Assembly (NCBI RefSeq): GCF_963855985.1
Contig: NC_087098.1
Location: forward strand, 13,536,501-13,600,500
Direction of reading: 5' to 3'
DNA from: Ostrinia nubilalis
Lineage: Eukaryota; Arthropoda; Insecta; Lepidoptera; Crambidae
Length of the DNA: 64,000 nt
The position numbers were made by a program, and so were the translations under genes. The notes beneath the pieces were generated by a model. That model worked only from the letters and a program-made list of their open reading frames with translations. It did no database searches and was not told where the DNA came from. Shown one piece after another: positions 1 through 10,150 of the stretch (positions are counted from its first letter, which is position 1; each line of letters begins with the position of its first letter).

Positions 1-1766
1 TAAGCTGCAGGTACCTACTAATTGTATGTTTTATGTAAAAAAAAAACAGGATGTTAAAAACGATGGATAGGCCTGCCGGTGATGATTATATGCAAGAAGC
101 AAGGAAACACTCCAAAATAGGGCCAAAACAGTATATTGCTCAAGAAATTTCCACTAGAACACAAGAGAGTAGGAAAAGCAACTTCAAAATCAAAAACAAT
201 ATAAAAAAAAGTAAAAAACCATAAACAATTATCAAAAGAGGATTTCTGGCCAAACTGCCAGCAACACAGGATACTGCATTTGAAAATGCTTCTTAACGAC
301 GCAATAACAGGGTAATAATAGACTCTGATTTGCTATTAAATGAAATCCTAAAGTCATCATCAGCCCAACGAAACTCTAAACTCAAAAAATTAAAGGCCTA
401 TCTCAATTCCCCCCTGTTTTTGCCAAATCACCCTTTGAAACGTGAAACTTGCAAGGCGTAATCTCAGTTAATATAAGACACCCCGTTGTTGGGAACTTTT
501 GTGGGGTCGCAAATAGGGGTTCCGTTGCTTAAACGATGCGAGTTAATTTTAGGATGTTGTTGGGACCTGTTTGTTTACATGGCTTTGTATGCAAATGCAT
601 GGTGTTAATGTGTATTTAATACATCGGAGAGGAAAAAGCGTGTCAAATCCAGTTTTTATTTATTTTTTAAGTGTAAATTACTTACTTTGCAGGAAATCCT
701 ACGAATGACTTTAGTTCTAGCTGAACACTTCGGTTTCTGCAACAAAAAATAGTTTTCAAACAAAAAAAAATGTTTTCTAAGTTAACAATAATGCACCAAA
801 CATTAAATTTCCTTCCTGATTTCGATTTGACTCGCATAAATAATGGGTTCTTTTAAATACTTACTAATAATAAAAATAGGTTGGTATGTAATTCTTACGT
901 ATCTCTACATTGCTCATATAGGAGATATTATGGCTGAATATTGGAGTATCTTATGTAGAGATAATTAGTTGCTATTTTGCAACAATAGTTCAGGTTTCTA
1001 ACCAAAATATTTATTTTCCTACGCTTGAAATAATATCAGATTTCATTCTCGATTTCGATTTGGCTCGCATAGAATGGGTTCTAATTCTGCTGACAGCATT
1101 GTTTTCTTGTAGACTGCCTACTGCGCTTTGATCAACTGTCTCTAGCCTGACATTGGCAAGCCTTTATATAGCTATCCCGTGGAGCATGTATTAGTTGACG
1201 AGATAGACAGTAGATATTTACAAAGCTCAAACCACTGATTTCATCAATTACACGCCATTTGCCAGGAGGCACTGCCTAATTGCCCATACGCACCGTCGCA
1301 CGCCTATGATCATACGGCGATTGTTTTATAGCAATGTTATGGAGTGTCTATACTACATAGTAGAAGCGCAGAACATAAAATAAGTACCGTAGAAGTGACA
1401 ATCTCCTTGATTAGATCCATCCATTAGTAGTGGGATGCTAAGAATACGTTAGAATGCCTGCTTAATTTATTACCATTGCAATTTTGAATATTAGTTATAC
1501 TGATGAACAGTATAATGAAGCAAAAGTCGGACGAAAATGGCCTCTTTCCAAAAGCAACTTCAGTAAATAAAATGGAAGCAAAACCTCAAAATACTTCCTC
1601 GGAAACACTAAAAACCCAAGAGGCCAAACGTTAAAGAAACCGCAAAGTACCCGGTATTACGTTACTAGATTGAATTTCAAGCAAAATTAACAAAAACAAT
1701 CTGGCTTCTTTAAACAGTTACAGCAAACTGGACTTTATACAGACTTTAAATTGCAATAAGGAAACT
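1..1766. other. AT-rich stretch without recognisable gene
   Basis: No coding frame, RNA gene or terminal repeat that I can support. The one structure seen is a diverged local duplication: a segment around 812-852 (core GATTTCGATTTGACTCGCAT) recurs around 1049-1081 with few differences, and looser similarity extends upstream of both. It is probably a remnant of a local direct duplication of about 235 bp. Confidence 0.5.
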
Positions 1767-1880
1767 ATTTTTTATGCATAACAAGACAGTTATTTTACCA
1801 CAATCGCACCTGGTGTTAAGCAAGATGCAGTCTAGGATGGTACATATCTGTAAGTGCCTATTCACTCTCGCCTTGAAAAT
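1767..1880 (-). repeat. LINE/SINE 3'-tail fragment, 'tail family C'
   Basis: Reads on the minus strand toward an A-rich end (T-run near 1768-1773 on the plus strand). It shares its order of words (ATGCATAACAAG, ACCACAATCGCACCTG, GATGCAGTCTAGGATGGTAC, CTATTCACTCTCGCCTTGAA) with copies at 14392-14640 (same orientation) and 62975-63070 (opposite orientation, ending in a run of A). A poly(A)-ended, 5'-truncated retro-fragment is the simplest reading. I cannot name the parent element. Confidence 0.55.
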
Positions 1881-1949
1881 GCTTGGATTATAATCTATAA
1901 TTGGATTAAAACTACTTGTAATTTTAAGTAATGATGGAAACCTGTTTAG

Positions 1950-2071
1950 TGCTATCATCATTGTACTCGTGTATTAATCGTTTCAGCCACAGGACGTCCA
2001 CTACTGAACAAAGGTCTCCCCCAATGATTTCCAAATTGACCGGTTGGTAGCGACCTGCATCCAGCACCCTT
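1950..2071 (-). mobile_element. RTE-type LINE 3' end, part 1 (split by insertion)
   Basis: The minus strand encodes the recognisable end of an RTE-clade reverse-transcriptase ORF (…LDAGRYQPVN…GG…VDVLWLK), the same end seen at 44649-44907 in this window. The fragment is interrupted at 2072 by a TIR element and resumes at 2587. It is 5' truncated, decayed and non-functional. RTE LINEs characteristically leave such short 3' pieces. Confidence 0.7.
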
Positions 2072-2586
2072 CTATACTCGACATCAAATAAATCGCACCT
2101 CCCGCGACAAGCACTTTCAAATGTATGCATCCCCACTTCCCAACAATATAGGCACCATTTAAAAGCCTAGTTCTAAACTTCATTTCATTAAAGGAAAGGT
2201 TTTACCCCAAAAATGTGTCTGTAGAAGGATCCAGAGTCACTTCTTCAAAAATAGGTAGTTACGCCTGAGCCAACTTTTATGGCTATAAAACCTTTAAGTT
2301 GGGATTAATCGTTATCCATCTGTTAAAGAGGACACGTGAGATTATTATTTGGTTTTATAACCATAAAAATTGGTCTAATTGATCCCAGAGGAGAGCCCAA
2401 AGTGAGGTCTGTTTTCAAGTCACATTTATATTAATCATTTATTTAGAAATTAAATGTCTTGTTCTATAAGGATTTTTATTGGGCTTTCAAATAACATCAA
2501 TATTGTTGGGGCGCCATGATTGTGTCAGAAGAAAATCTTTAAATTTCGCGTCGCGGCAGGTGCGATTTATTTGATGTTGAGTGTAG
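2072..2586. mobile_element. ~515-bp TIR element (copy 1 of 2) inserted in an RTE tail
   Basis: The ends are inverted repeats of about 36 bp: CTATACTCGACATCAAATAA at the left and the complement of CTACACTCAACATCAAATAA at the right, followed by a shared CGCACCT(C/G)CCGCGAC block. A second copy lies at 25621-26145 and is alignable along its whole length. There is no coding frame, so this is a non-autonomous DNA transposon (MITE-like). The RTE sequence resumes directly after it. The target duplication is at most about 2 bp (TT) and uncertain, so I do not assign a superfamily. Confidence 0.75.
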
Positions 2587-2648
2587 TTGCTACCCTTAAA
2601 GAGGTAGTCTGTCCGTCTTGTGAGTGGACGTTCCACACTGCACTAAGT
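2587..2648 (-). mobile_element. RTE-type LINE 3' end, part 2
   Basis: Continuation of the RTE fragment ending at 2071. The words TACC…GTCTGTCC and GAGTGGACGTTCCACACTGC match the segment that follows CTTCCCTGCTACC in the better-preserved copy at 44649-44907. This shows that the 2072-2586 element entered a pre-existing RTE remnant. Confidence 0.65.
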
Positions 2649-4100
2649 ACTAGCTACTATCACTGTTGATTTCTCCTATAAATAAAATAAATAAATACAT
2701 AAGATGCTACATTTACAAATATGAAATAGTTGGATTAAGTTAATGACTTAGAATTTGCGAATTCAGTAAGGGCCTTAACTATTCCCACTTTGGAGGTTAT
2801 TAGCTGTTAATGTAAGATTCTAACTGTGGATTACTGTGAGCAGTTTGGTTCGTAAGAGCTACTTAGTTCTAAGTAGTAATAGGCAGGTCGTTTAAATATT
2901 CACGATGCGGTTCAGAACTTAAGAGCACTTTTGTGGTGAAATGATCTTGAATGGAATTGAAGAAGGTGACTGGAACAAAATACTGAGTAATATTTTTTTT
3001 CTTAACTGAGAATAAGTATTTAGTAATATTTCTCGAAACTTTTTCATAATTTGTCAAATTTTAACAAAAAAATAAACTCAGCTCCCAAAAAGCGCATTAA
3101 AAAGTTGAGAAACATCTAAGTACGTTATTTATTTATTAGGACGAATATTAGTTATACCATGATTGATATTTTCGATGTCACGTATAAAATTACCGGAAAC
3201 CAAACCTCCTTCTTTGAAGTAGGTTAAAACTATAGTAAATGTTAATTCTGTATTGAACAGGCTTAAATTGTTTATTTACTAAACGTAGTTTATTACCTAA
3301 CAATAATAATTTAGGACTATAATTTTGGCAATATAGGCTGTTCCAACATTTATAAGCCTGCTTTTGTTTCAAGGTCAAAATGTTTATTAAGTCATCTAAG
3401 CTTATTTACAACTCTACGACTTGATAGAGATTAATTACTTTATTATTTACTTAGACTTTGCTTGAGATTCGGTTGTTATGTCTTAGCGTTGAACAACAGT
3501 GAATCATTTTATCTTTGAGTTTGTAAAATAAAGCTTTTGTTATGAAAATCGTTTTAGAACTAAAACCTTTTCTTTTTCAATAAGACTAACAAGAATATTT
3601 AGTCACTAATTTATCTTGACCTTATCCTGACAATAAAATCACGAGCAATATAAAGTAAGAAGAAAATCGGTCGAGTCGCTTTAAAGTTCCATCTCATTTG
3701 CTCATAGTGCACTTTGTACCTATCTAATTCTTCATTAATTTAGATTTTTAATGTATTTTGTACACTGTTTCTTTCTAACGACACATTAAAGATACTAATG
3801 TGTGACCGGTTGGGAAGATAGATAAAGAAACATCCTAAAGAGTGACAGTGTGACTCGTTTGTGTGTGACTCGTTGGGAACAAGCTTCATGCAATCACTTT
3901 TACATAAGTATTTTTGTTTATACAAGCTATAAATACCTAATTTCGTTAGCTGCAACCGGAGGTTCCAAGAAAAAGCAAACTTTATTTAATTAAATTTAAT
4001 TTAAAAGAAATAAATTACAATTAAACTAAAATTAGCCTAGCCTAGTGATACCGTCTCGAAGTATGAAACGAATATGATTATAAAATATATAGTAAAATTA
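2649..4100. other. AT-rich stretch without recognisable gene
   Basis: Both strands were read. Only short chance frames are present, and I saw no terminal repeats or tails that could be assigned to an element. Confidence 0.45.
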
Positions 4101-4600
4101 ATGAAACGTCGCCGCTGTCGTCATTTTGCTGATGATGCTCCGCGCGGTCCATAGTGCAGTTGCAATGTTGATTTGGGTAAACTGGGTCAGCGTCGATGCA
4201 GCGATCTTGATAGTTTAGGCGTACGTAACAACCTAGTTAAAATAAATAATAAATAAATAATAATAGTTATCCATCAGAAATATTTTAAAGTACAGTAAGT
4301 CACATAAATCAATGAAGCAGATCTAATTAGCAAAACAAAATTAAGTGTTTATAACATTCCGTTACCTAACTCTAATGGATCTCATTCGCGCTGGACTTCG
4401 ACGCACGCGCAGCCGATCGGCGGCGCTTGTGATAACGCTCGAACGCTTAAACGCTGCTAATTCGCGCCAATCGCCCTAATCGCCGCAACGAGCGTTGAGC
4501 GTGTTAATCGCGGATGTAATTTTAACTGTCCCTTGGACGAGCGCTTAGCATTCCAGCGTAATCTGGATGAGGGATTATTATTGAGTCGATAGAGAAATTA
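4100..4600. other. GC-richer, CpG-containing block, function unknown
   Basis: In contrast to its AT-rich flanks, this block has a GC-richer part at 4100-4215 and a dense CGC/GCG-rich part at 4381-4560 (CGCACGCGCAGCCGATCGGC and related words). No terminal repeats, no extended reading frame and no match to other repeats in the window were seen. It could be regulatory sequence, an untranslated exon or an old repeat; the sequence alone does not decide. Confidence 0.3.
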
Positions 4601-4966
4601 GAGAGGAGGAATCACGTATCCTCAAAGTAATTTAAATAAAATAATAATACGCAACAAACAATTAGTGCACATAATTTTTATTAATGTAATTGTTTCATTT
4701 ATATAGGTACTTAGTACTTACAAAATAATGTGTATCTAGGTGCAATTTACTCAGGTAAATTATTTTAATCATACTTGAAAATGTATGAAATGGTAAGGAT
4801 GTGTGTATTAGATTTTATTTGAATTGATTGATTGCCTCTCAATTTTATTTCAATAGGTATCATTTGCTTGCGAGAGACGTCATCGTTCTGAGCATAGTTT
4901 ACCGTTTTGAGTACATATTATTACTTTTTTATTGCATGACTTTGTCAGAAGCTTCTCAAGAACAGT

Positions 4967-5093
4967 GGGTCTAGACAAAGTGCACTTTTTGATCGAATCG
5001 AAAATCGAATCCGTCAAAACTCCATACAAAAAAAAGGCTTTTCGACCACTTTTCGACTGGTTTGCGATTAAAATGTGCACTTTGTCTAGACCC
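4967..5093. mobile_element. 127-bp MITE with 19-bp TIRs
   Basis: Left end GGGTCTAGACAAAGTGCAC and right end GTGCACTTTGTCTAGACCC are exact inverted complements. The interior is short and has no coding potential. This is a typical miniature inverted-repeat transposable element. The target duplication is not clear, so no superfamily is assigned. Confidence 0.75.
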
Positions 5094-6721
5094 CTAGACA
5101 GTCAGTTGATGTCAAACTCGCACACGAATATTACACTGCGGAACAAAAAAATTTAAAAAATCTGCGGCATCTATTTTGTTAATGGTTTTTGTAAATACAT
5201 GTATTAGACATAAATGGTGTGTATTTACTTTCTTTGGATTGACTCTGGTTCTTGAGATAAACGAGACGCAAGAAATCAATGAAAAAAATTAAACGACCCT
5301 CCCTAAACTTATATTAATTTGATTATACCCCACTAAGTCTTATTTTCTAGTCATGTATTAGTGTATTTGTAGTTACAACAATTTAGTAATCAGCTACTAG
5401 ACCTTGAAATTATCAGTTTGTGTCTTTTAAATTAATTTTTAAAGAGCTTTTTGTCTCAAAAAATGTGAGTTCATTATGAAAACTTTACGTTTACAACCCC
5501 AACAGTTTTTGTTAATATTTAGCTTGTAAACTTACAAAAGCAAAGAAATAAGATCACGGAGGTAAGTGACAAAAACCTACCAAGCATACTTTGGTATAAA
5601 ACTTCCATAAAAGAATAAACATTGGGGGTCCAATATCGTCTGCAAGCCTTGTGTAGACTCTTTGGCTTACTGGAGCCAAGCTGGACGTAAAGGACTTCAA
5701 TTTGGAAGGCCAAAGATATGAACTGAGCTTTCTAATCAAATGATCAAAAGTCAGCCAAATTAATGTCCTTTACGTCCTGAAACGTCCTTTTGAATACGGA
5801 AAAAATAAATTCGATTGACCGCAAATCCGTACTCTTATAAAAGACACTGTATTTGTAAACCACATAACACAAATTGAATCTGAAGCATGGCTAAGCTTTG
5901 TTTTAGTAGTCAAACAATATTTGGGGAGGCATAGAGCACCAGACTTTTCAGAATTGGTTGCTAAATTGTTTTAAAAATTTTACACATAATTTGAGTATTA
6001 ATTTTTTTTTTTTTACAATCACCATTTGGACAGGTTCTCCCATAATCTGGGTGACAGTGAGGAATAAGCAGAACGGTTCTACCAGAACATCAGGATAGTA
6101 GAAGAATGATATCCACGGTCAATGGGACCGCCAGATGATGGCTGATTACTGTTGCCATAATTATGGAATTTTCCTGACCAAAACCATAACATAAAAGCTT
6201 ACAGAAAAAGCTTTTTGTAGTTTTTTTTTCTATTATTTGATGAAAAGCAAATAATTATATTTTTAATTTTTATATCGTTCTTAAATAGGATCTTAGTGTA
6301 AATATTTTTTTATACAGATTGGTATTTTTATTTTGGTTTTTTCATATAAATAGTTGATAGTATTTATCTCAAGATCTAGAGTCAATTTGACAAATCTAAT
6401 ATTTTTCTAGTATTCAGCACACTAGTCGCATGCAAAATTGACTCTAAACTACCATGCCGCAAAATGACTGTTCCCCAGTGTTATCGGTCGATTTCAAGAT
6501 ATGGCCAGTTCTTTTGGCAGGCATCCGTCGGCAATACCTCCCTTCATCACAGGGACCGCAGATTCTTTGTGACTCAGCAGACCCCCTTGCGGATGCCACG
6601 GAGTTTACTGCGGCCAGCAGGGGTCAAGTTTGATAATGTTTTTAATTTAAGAAGAATTTCTCGTTACAGAAAAGATGAAAGTTTCTTTCTTTGATGTAGA
6701 GGTGGCCAGTATCTTTCTTGT
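5094..6721. other. No recognisable gene; one GC-richer unassigned patch
   Basis: Mostly AT-rich. A GC-richer patch at about 6450-6620 has short open frames on both strands, but none resembles a family I recognise. A T-run at 6002-6014 followed by a moderately GC-rich segment (6015-6180) may be the end of a retro-fragment on the minus strand; the parent is unknown. Confidence 0.35.
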
Positions 6722-6926
6722 GTTGATTGCATAAAGTTAATATTCCTTCGGAATAGAGCAACAATCACGAGCTGTCAAACGAAACCAAAAATGAGATGTC
6801 ATTTGTGTGTGTAAATATAAATATGTGTGCATGCTAGTGATGTATGTCGTTACTTTTCACATGAATATCGATATCGATTTATATTAATTAACACCTAACA
6901 TATCTCTGTTCACGTACGACGACATT

Positions 6927-7060
6927 GTGCGTGTAGGCTTTACTTTCATCTGTGAAAAATAAAGAAAGAATTGACTATAGAAATTATATAACTGTGCGTG
7001 TAGGCTTTACTTTCACCTGTGAAAAATAAAGAAAGAATTGACTATAGAAATCATATAAGA
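6927..7060 (-). repeat. 67-bp tandem duplication inside the P-like element
   Basis: Two adjacent copies begin at 6927 and 6994 (GTGCGTGTAGGCTTTACTTT…) and differ at only a few bases. On the minus strand each copy carries a pyrimidine-rich run ending in TTTTTCACAG, a plausible 3' splice acceptor, followed by (G/A)TGAAAGTAAAGCC. Either acceptor could join the THAP exon ending at 7408; both lead quickly to stops, the second after about 21 codons. Splicing is inferred. Confidence 0.7.
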
Positions 7061-7236
7061 TTTTATATTATTATGAGGGTAGTTGAAAATCTTCATGCCC
7101 ACCCGAACGGACGACGCCGCGAACCGCCAGTCTACTTGTGACCACGGCTGCAGCATCGCAGCCGAAACGTCAAGCCGTGAGTACATAATGTAACTCATTA
7201 ATAAATGTCGCGTTAAGACCCGTGTTTGACTATTTC
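7056..7236 (+). mobile_element. 181-bp retro-like insertion with 12-bp TSD and hammerhead-like fold
   Basis: The 12-bp direct repeat ATAGAAATCATA flanks the segment (7044-7055 and 7237-7248), so it looks like a target-primed insertion into the P-like element. It contains a hairpin GGCTGC-AGCATC-GCAGCC (7146-7163) followed by GAAACGTC, preceded by GTGACCAC, and bracketed by CTT/AAG that can pair. This arrangement resembles a hammerhead ribozyme core, as carried by Penelope-like elements and retrozymes, but the CTGANGA box is altered, so activity is doubtful. It may be a Penelope-like remnant. No reverse transcriptase is present. Confidence 0.5.
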
Positions 7237-7407
7237 ATAGAAATCATAGTTTAATTATAACTTATAGTTAAACATTTTTTATCAAAACAATGAAAACAAC
7301 CAGATCAAGGTAATAAATTGACATTACTAACCAACGAAACATCATCAGAAGAAAATGAAAATGAAAATATTTATTGCCAGAAATAGTATTATTTTAATTA
7401 AACTTAC

Positions 7408-7958
7408 CGGAACAAACTCTGTAGGGATTGCACATTTTTTCAACGTGATTCTGGCTCCAATTTTTCGAAAACATTTACTATCAAAATGTTTGCTACATAA
7501 AGTGGCATATTTAGTTGGAATCCAATTTGGACGATTAATTAATTTGAGCCATGTTTTTCTTACATCTTCGTTAGTCGGAAATCTGAAAGATACTTTACTA
7601 ATTAGTACCTATTATAATAGTCAGAAACTCATATTATTACATTCCCAGGTGACTGTGATAGACAGTGCACAAAATATATTTATCGATTGTGGTACAGCCC
7701 TAGTGTAAAACGAAAATTATTTCTTTTCACAAAATATTCATAAATTCTGGATTATGTGCATGAAATCTTTGCTTACAACTTAAATTAATGTTTAAAGAAC
7801 ATAATTATCACACTTAGTGCTTAAAATTCTAAGCGCATTCACAAAAATAAAGCTAAAGTTTGGAGGTGTCGATTTCAATAAATTTACCTGTGAAATGAAT
7901 ATTTTGCGGGATTATTTCTCTGGTTTACATCACAATCAAGGACGGAACAGGTCACCAT
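7408..7958 (-). CDS. THAP-domain protein of the P-like element (two exons)
   Basis: Exon A (7958 down to 7888) starts at an ATG and reads MVTCSVLDC…YSFH, ending AG|GTAAAT. Exon B (7582 down to 7408) follows a CTTTCAG acceptor and reads FPTNEDVRKTWLKLI…LCSKHF…AIPTEFVP, ending CCG|GTAAGT. Joined, they give about 82 residues with the THAP signature: C-X4-C (residues 4 and 9), the invariant Trp, C-X2-H (LCSKHF), and an AVPTIF-like box (AIPTEF). The split Arg codon (AG|A) keeps the frame. Without splicing at 7408 the frame continues 20 codons to a stop at 7345-7347. THAP domains bind DNA in a sequence-specific manner. In P elements the domain recognises the transposon, and truncated products act as repressors. 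A repressor-like or vestigial role here is inference; expression is unproven. Confidence 0.65.
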
Positions 7959-8387
7959 TGTATTACAATAAAAAAATTCCAAAACTATACAGGATTTTAC
8001 GAAATTTTTAGAAAAAACTGTGATTTGAAATTCTGCTTTGTGCCTCTATGTGTCACTGCCTGTCAAATCTTTTGCAAAAATGGTTCTATTGACGTGACGA
8101 TGATAGCATCACACATCTCTTTTTATCACACAGGGTTGCAGATAGTGACATCTCGCTCGCTCATTCTTTGTTGCTCTATTCCGAAGGAATATTAACTTTA
8201 TGGTTGATTGAAGGCAGGTATGTAACCTATTTGGTGCCAATTTGTAACGACTATTGTGAATCTCGCTTTCAACTGTCAAAGATAGAAAATACTTTACGGC
8301 CAGTATTCTATCTGTAGCATGTCTATCTGTACAAAAAAAAAACTTTAAATAAAAACAAATTGTAGCAATATAAATGCACTATCTTTT

Positions 8388-8438
8388 TAACCGAGTTCAA
8401 ATAGGAGGAGGTTTTCAATTCGGTTGTTTTTTTTTCTT
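8388..8438 (+). repeat. 'ACCGACTTCAAA…GGAGGAGGTT' dispersed repeat
   Basis: The words AACCGAGTTCAAATAGGAGG and AGGTTTTCAATTCGGTTG followed by a T-run match a second copy at 19778-19835 (AACCGACTTC, AAAAAGGAGGAGGTTCTCAA, CAAGTCGAGACTTTTTTC). The motif is widely dispersed in moth genomes as far as I recall. The parent element is not identified. Confidence 0.5.
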
Positions 8439-8467
8439 ATTCAATTTTTCAAACAAGTACCTAAGTC

Positions 8468-8656
8468 AATGAGGGTTTTCGCGAATGAAAGATCCGCTAG
8501 ATGGCGGGACGTGGATGTGGGGTCTGACTGCTGCGTGATTGGTGGATTTAGACATATCTGTCAATGTCATTTCAAAAATAACCAATCACGCAGCATTTGG
8601 ACCTCGCGTCTACGTATTGCCATCTGGCGGATTTTTCGTTCGCGATAACCCTCATT
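8468..8656. mobile_element. ~189-bp MITE with ~40-bp TIRs
   Basis: Left arm AATGAGGGTTTTCGCGAATG… and right arm complementary to AAATGAGGGTTATCGCGAAC pair over about 40 bp, including GATCCGCTAGATGGC against GCCATCTGGCGGAT. A central pair ATGCTGCGTGATTGGT-like also pairs, so nearly the whole unit can fold back. It is non-coding, and its superfamily is not determined. Confidence 0.75.
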
Positions 8657-10030
8657 TTATAATTTCAAGTTACTGATGCAAATACATTTTAATTTTAAAG
8701 TCAATTGAAACAAAACCTCAAAATTTTATTTACCATTTCAAATTCTAACACTTCTTTATTTGATGTCACAATAAAGGGACTTTTCATCAACTACCTTCTA
8801 AGTTAATAACCAACCCTTCGGTCTATTTATACACCGCTCGGTGTATTCCAAAAATAAACATCTCGCTTCTCTTTGAGTTTTTCAATACCCTCTAGAAATA
8901 ATACTGGCGGAATTTATATTGGCTTGGAACCTCCAGTGGCATCCAGAAGTACGGAAACCATAACGTAATTTTATGGGGAACCAAACATTCCGTTGGAAAA
9001 TGGCTTTTATTGACTTTTGTCGGAACATTAAAGTGTTCTGTTTTGTTTAACGGCGTGGTGGAGATATGAGAAAAGGAGAATTATGATTTTGTGGGTGTTA
9101 TTTATTGTTGCTAAAGTGTAGTGTAGAAATCACCTTTGTTGAGTTACAAAACAGAATTTTAATGAAAAAAGTTGTGTGAAAAAAGGCTCCTCCTGGTCAG
9201 CAGCGAACAGCAACGTGTCATCTACATACTTTAATTAAAAGAGAAAGGTTCGAATTAAAGAGCGCAACTTTCGTATAAAATAATAGTTAAGTACTATAAT
9301 ACAACGCCTAAAGAATACTATATAAAATATTATACAAAACCACATTACTAGAAAAATTTTCATTTAGAGGAATAAGTATTTTTTTTTATTAAGAGCATAA
9401 ATTCACCATTTTCAATCTATTTTTTTTAACAAAATACTTGCTTAAAACTGCTTATGTACAGATCTTTAAAATGAACAAACTCCCAAAACCCAACAAATAA
9501 ACTTCAATATTCCTAAAGCGCGAAAATTATTTTCATAGCAAACAATAACAGCAAGAAAATATCCAGCTCCTGCAACAAATTCAGAAACGGCTTGAAGGAA
9601 GCTGAAATGTATCCTTTTTCATAACCATGATCGTATTTTAGAGTTTATGGTAAACAATTTCAATATTTCCTCAGCTCCGTCTCAAATACAGTGTAGACTG
9701 TAGAGCAAAGAAAACTGTGCTTGCAGCTATGGCTATGAATTTTAACGGTACGTTTAATATTCGAATGGGTTTGAAATACTTTTATTTCTATCAAAAATTT
9801 GGGTGATTGATTAAAGAAATAATATAATAAATCTTTGGGGAAAGCAACGATTAGGCAAGTTAAAAGTTATGCGTATTGATGTTAACTTTATTGATTGTCG
9901 ATCTTCATTGTAATATTCTTGGCATTATATTTTAATGAAACTACAAACAAAATGAAGAAAATGTCCAAGAACACAAAATTGGATGAACGCATAAAACTAT
10001 TATTTATAGAAAATGTTTACCATTTTAAAA
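8657..10030. other. AT-rich stretch without recognisable gene
   Basis: Nothing supportable was seen on either strand: only A/T runs, no long frames and no paired terminal repeats. Confidence 0.45.
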
Positions 10031-10031
10031 C

Positions 10032-10150
10032 TTAGGCTTAGTTGCATCACTTAACTTAGACCGTAACTATAACGATAAGCGGTGTATTTTTTATGACGTT
10101 TGACAGATTTTTGACGTTAGTCAAAGTTAAAATAAAATGGTGCATCTTTG
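10032..10150. mobile_element. 'GGCTGAGTTGCACCA' MITE, eroded copy 1
   Basis: One of six copies in the window. It begins TTAGGCTTAGTTGCATCACT and contains the internal words CGGTGT, GTTTGACAGATTTTTGACGT and AAAATGGTGCATC. Members are about 100-125 bp with inverted ends GGCTGAGTTGCACCA and no coding potential. The right terminus of this copy is degraded. Confidence 0.6.

Larger units (their letters stand above)
6722..8210 (-). mobile_element. Complete P-superfamily-like transposon with TSDs (element 6730-8202)
   Basis: The element is 1,473 bp. Its ends are perfect 35-bp inverted repeats: 6730-6764 begins CATAAAGTTAATATTCCTTC, and 8168-8202 is the exact complement. It is flanked by perfect 8-bp target duplications GTTGATTG at 6722-6729 and 8203-8210. 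The minus strand encodes a two-exon THAP zinc finger (7408-7958). P elements are known for 8-bp TSDs, ~31-bp TIRs starting with CAT, and an N-terminal THAP domain, so the P superfamily is my inference; hAT also makes 8-bp TSDs but typically uses BED rather than THAP fingers. No RNase H-like catalytic region was found, so the element is non-autonomous. Perfect TIRs and TSDs indicate a fairly recent insertion. Confidence 0.75.

Noticed and set aside
7355..7708. A 117-codon plus-strand frame inside the P-like element
   Set aside because: It is antisense to the THAP exon B, whose domain motifs and splice signals are clear on the minus strand.
6730..8202. Classification of the 8-bp-TSD element as hAT
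   Set aside because: Considered because hAT also makes 8-bp TSDs, but a THAP finger and CAT-starting ~35-bp TIRs fit the P superfamily better; hAT remains the alternative.
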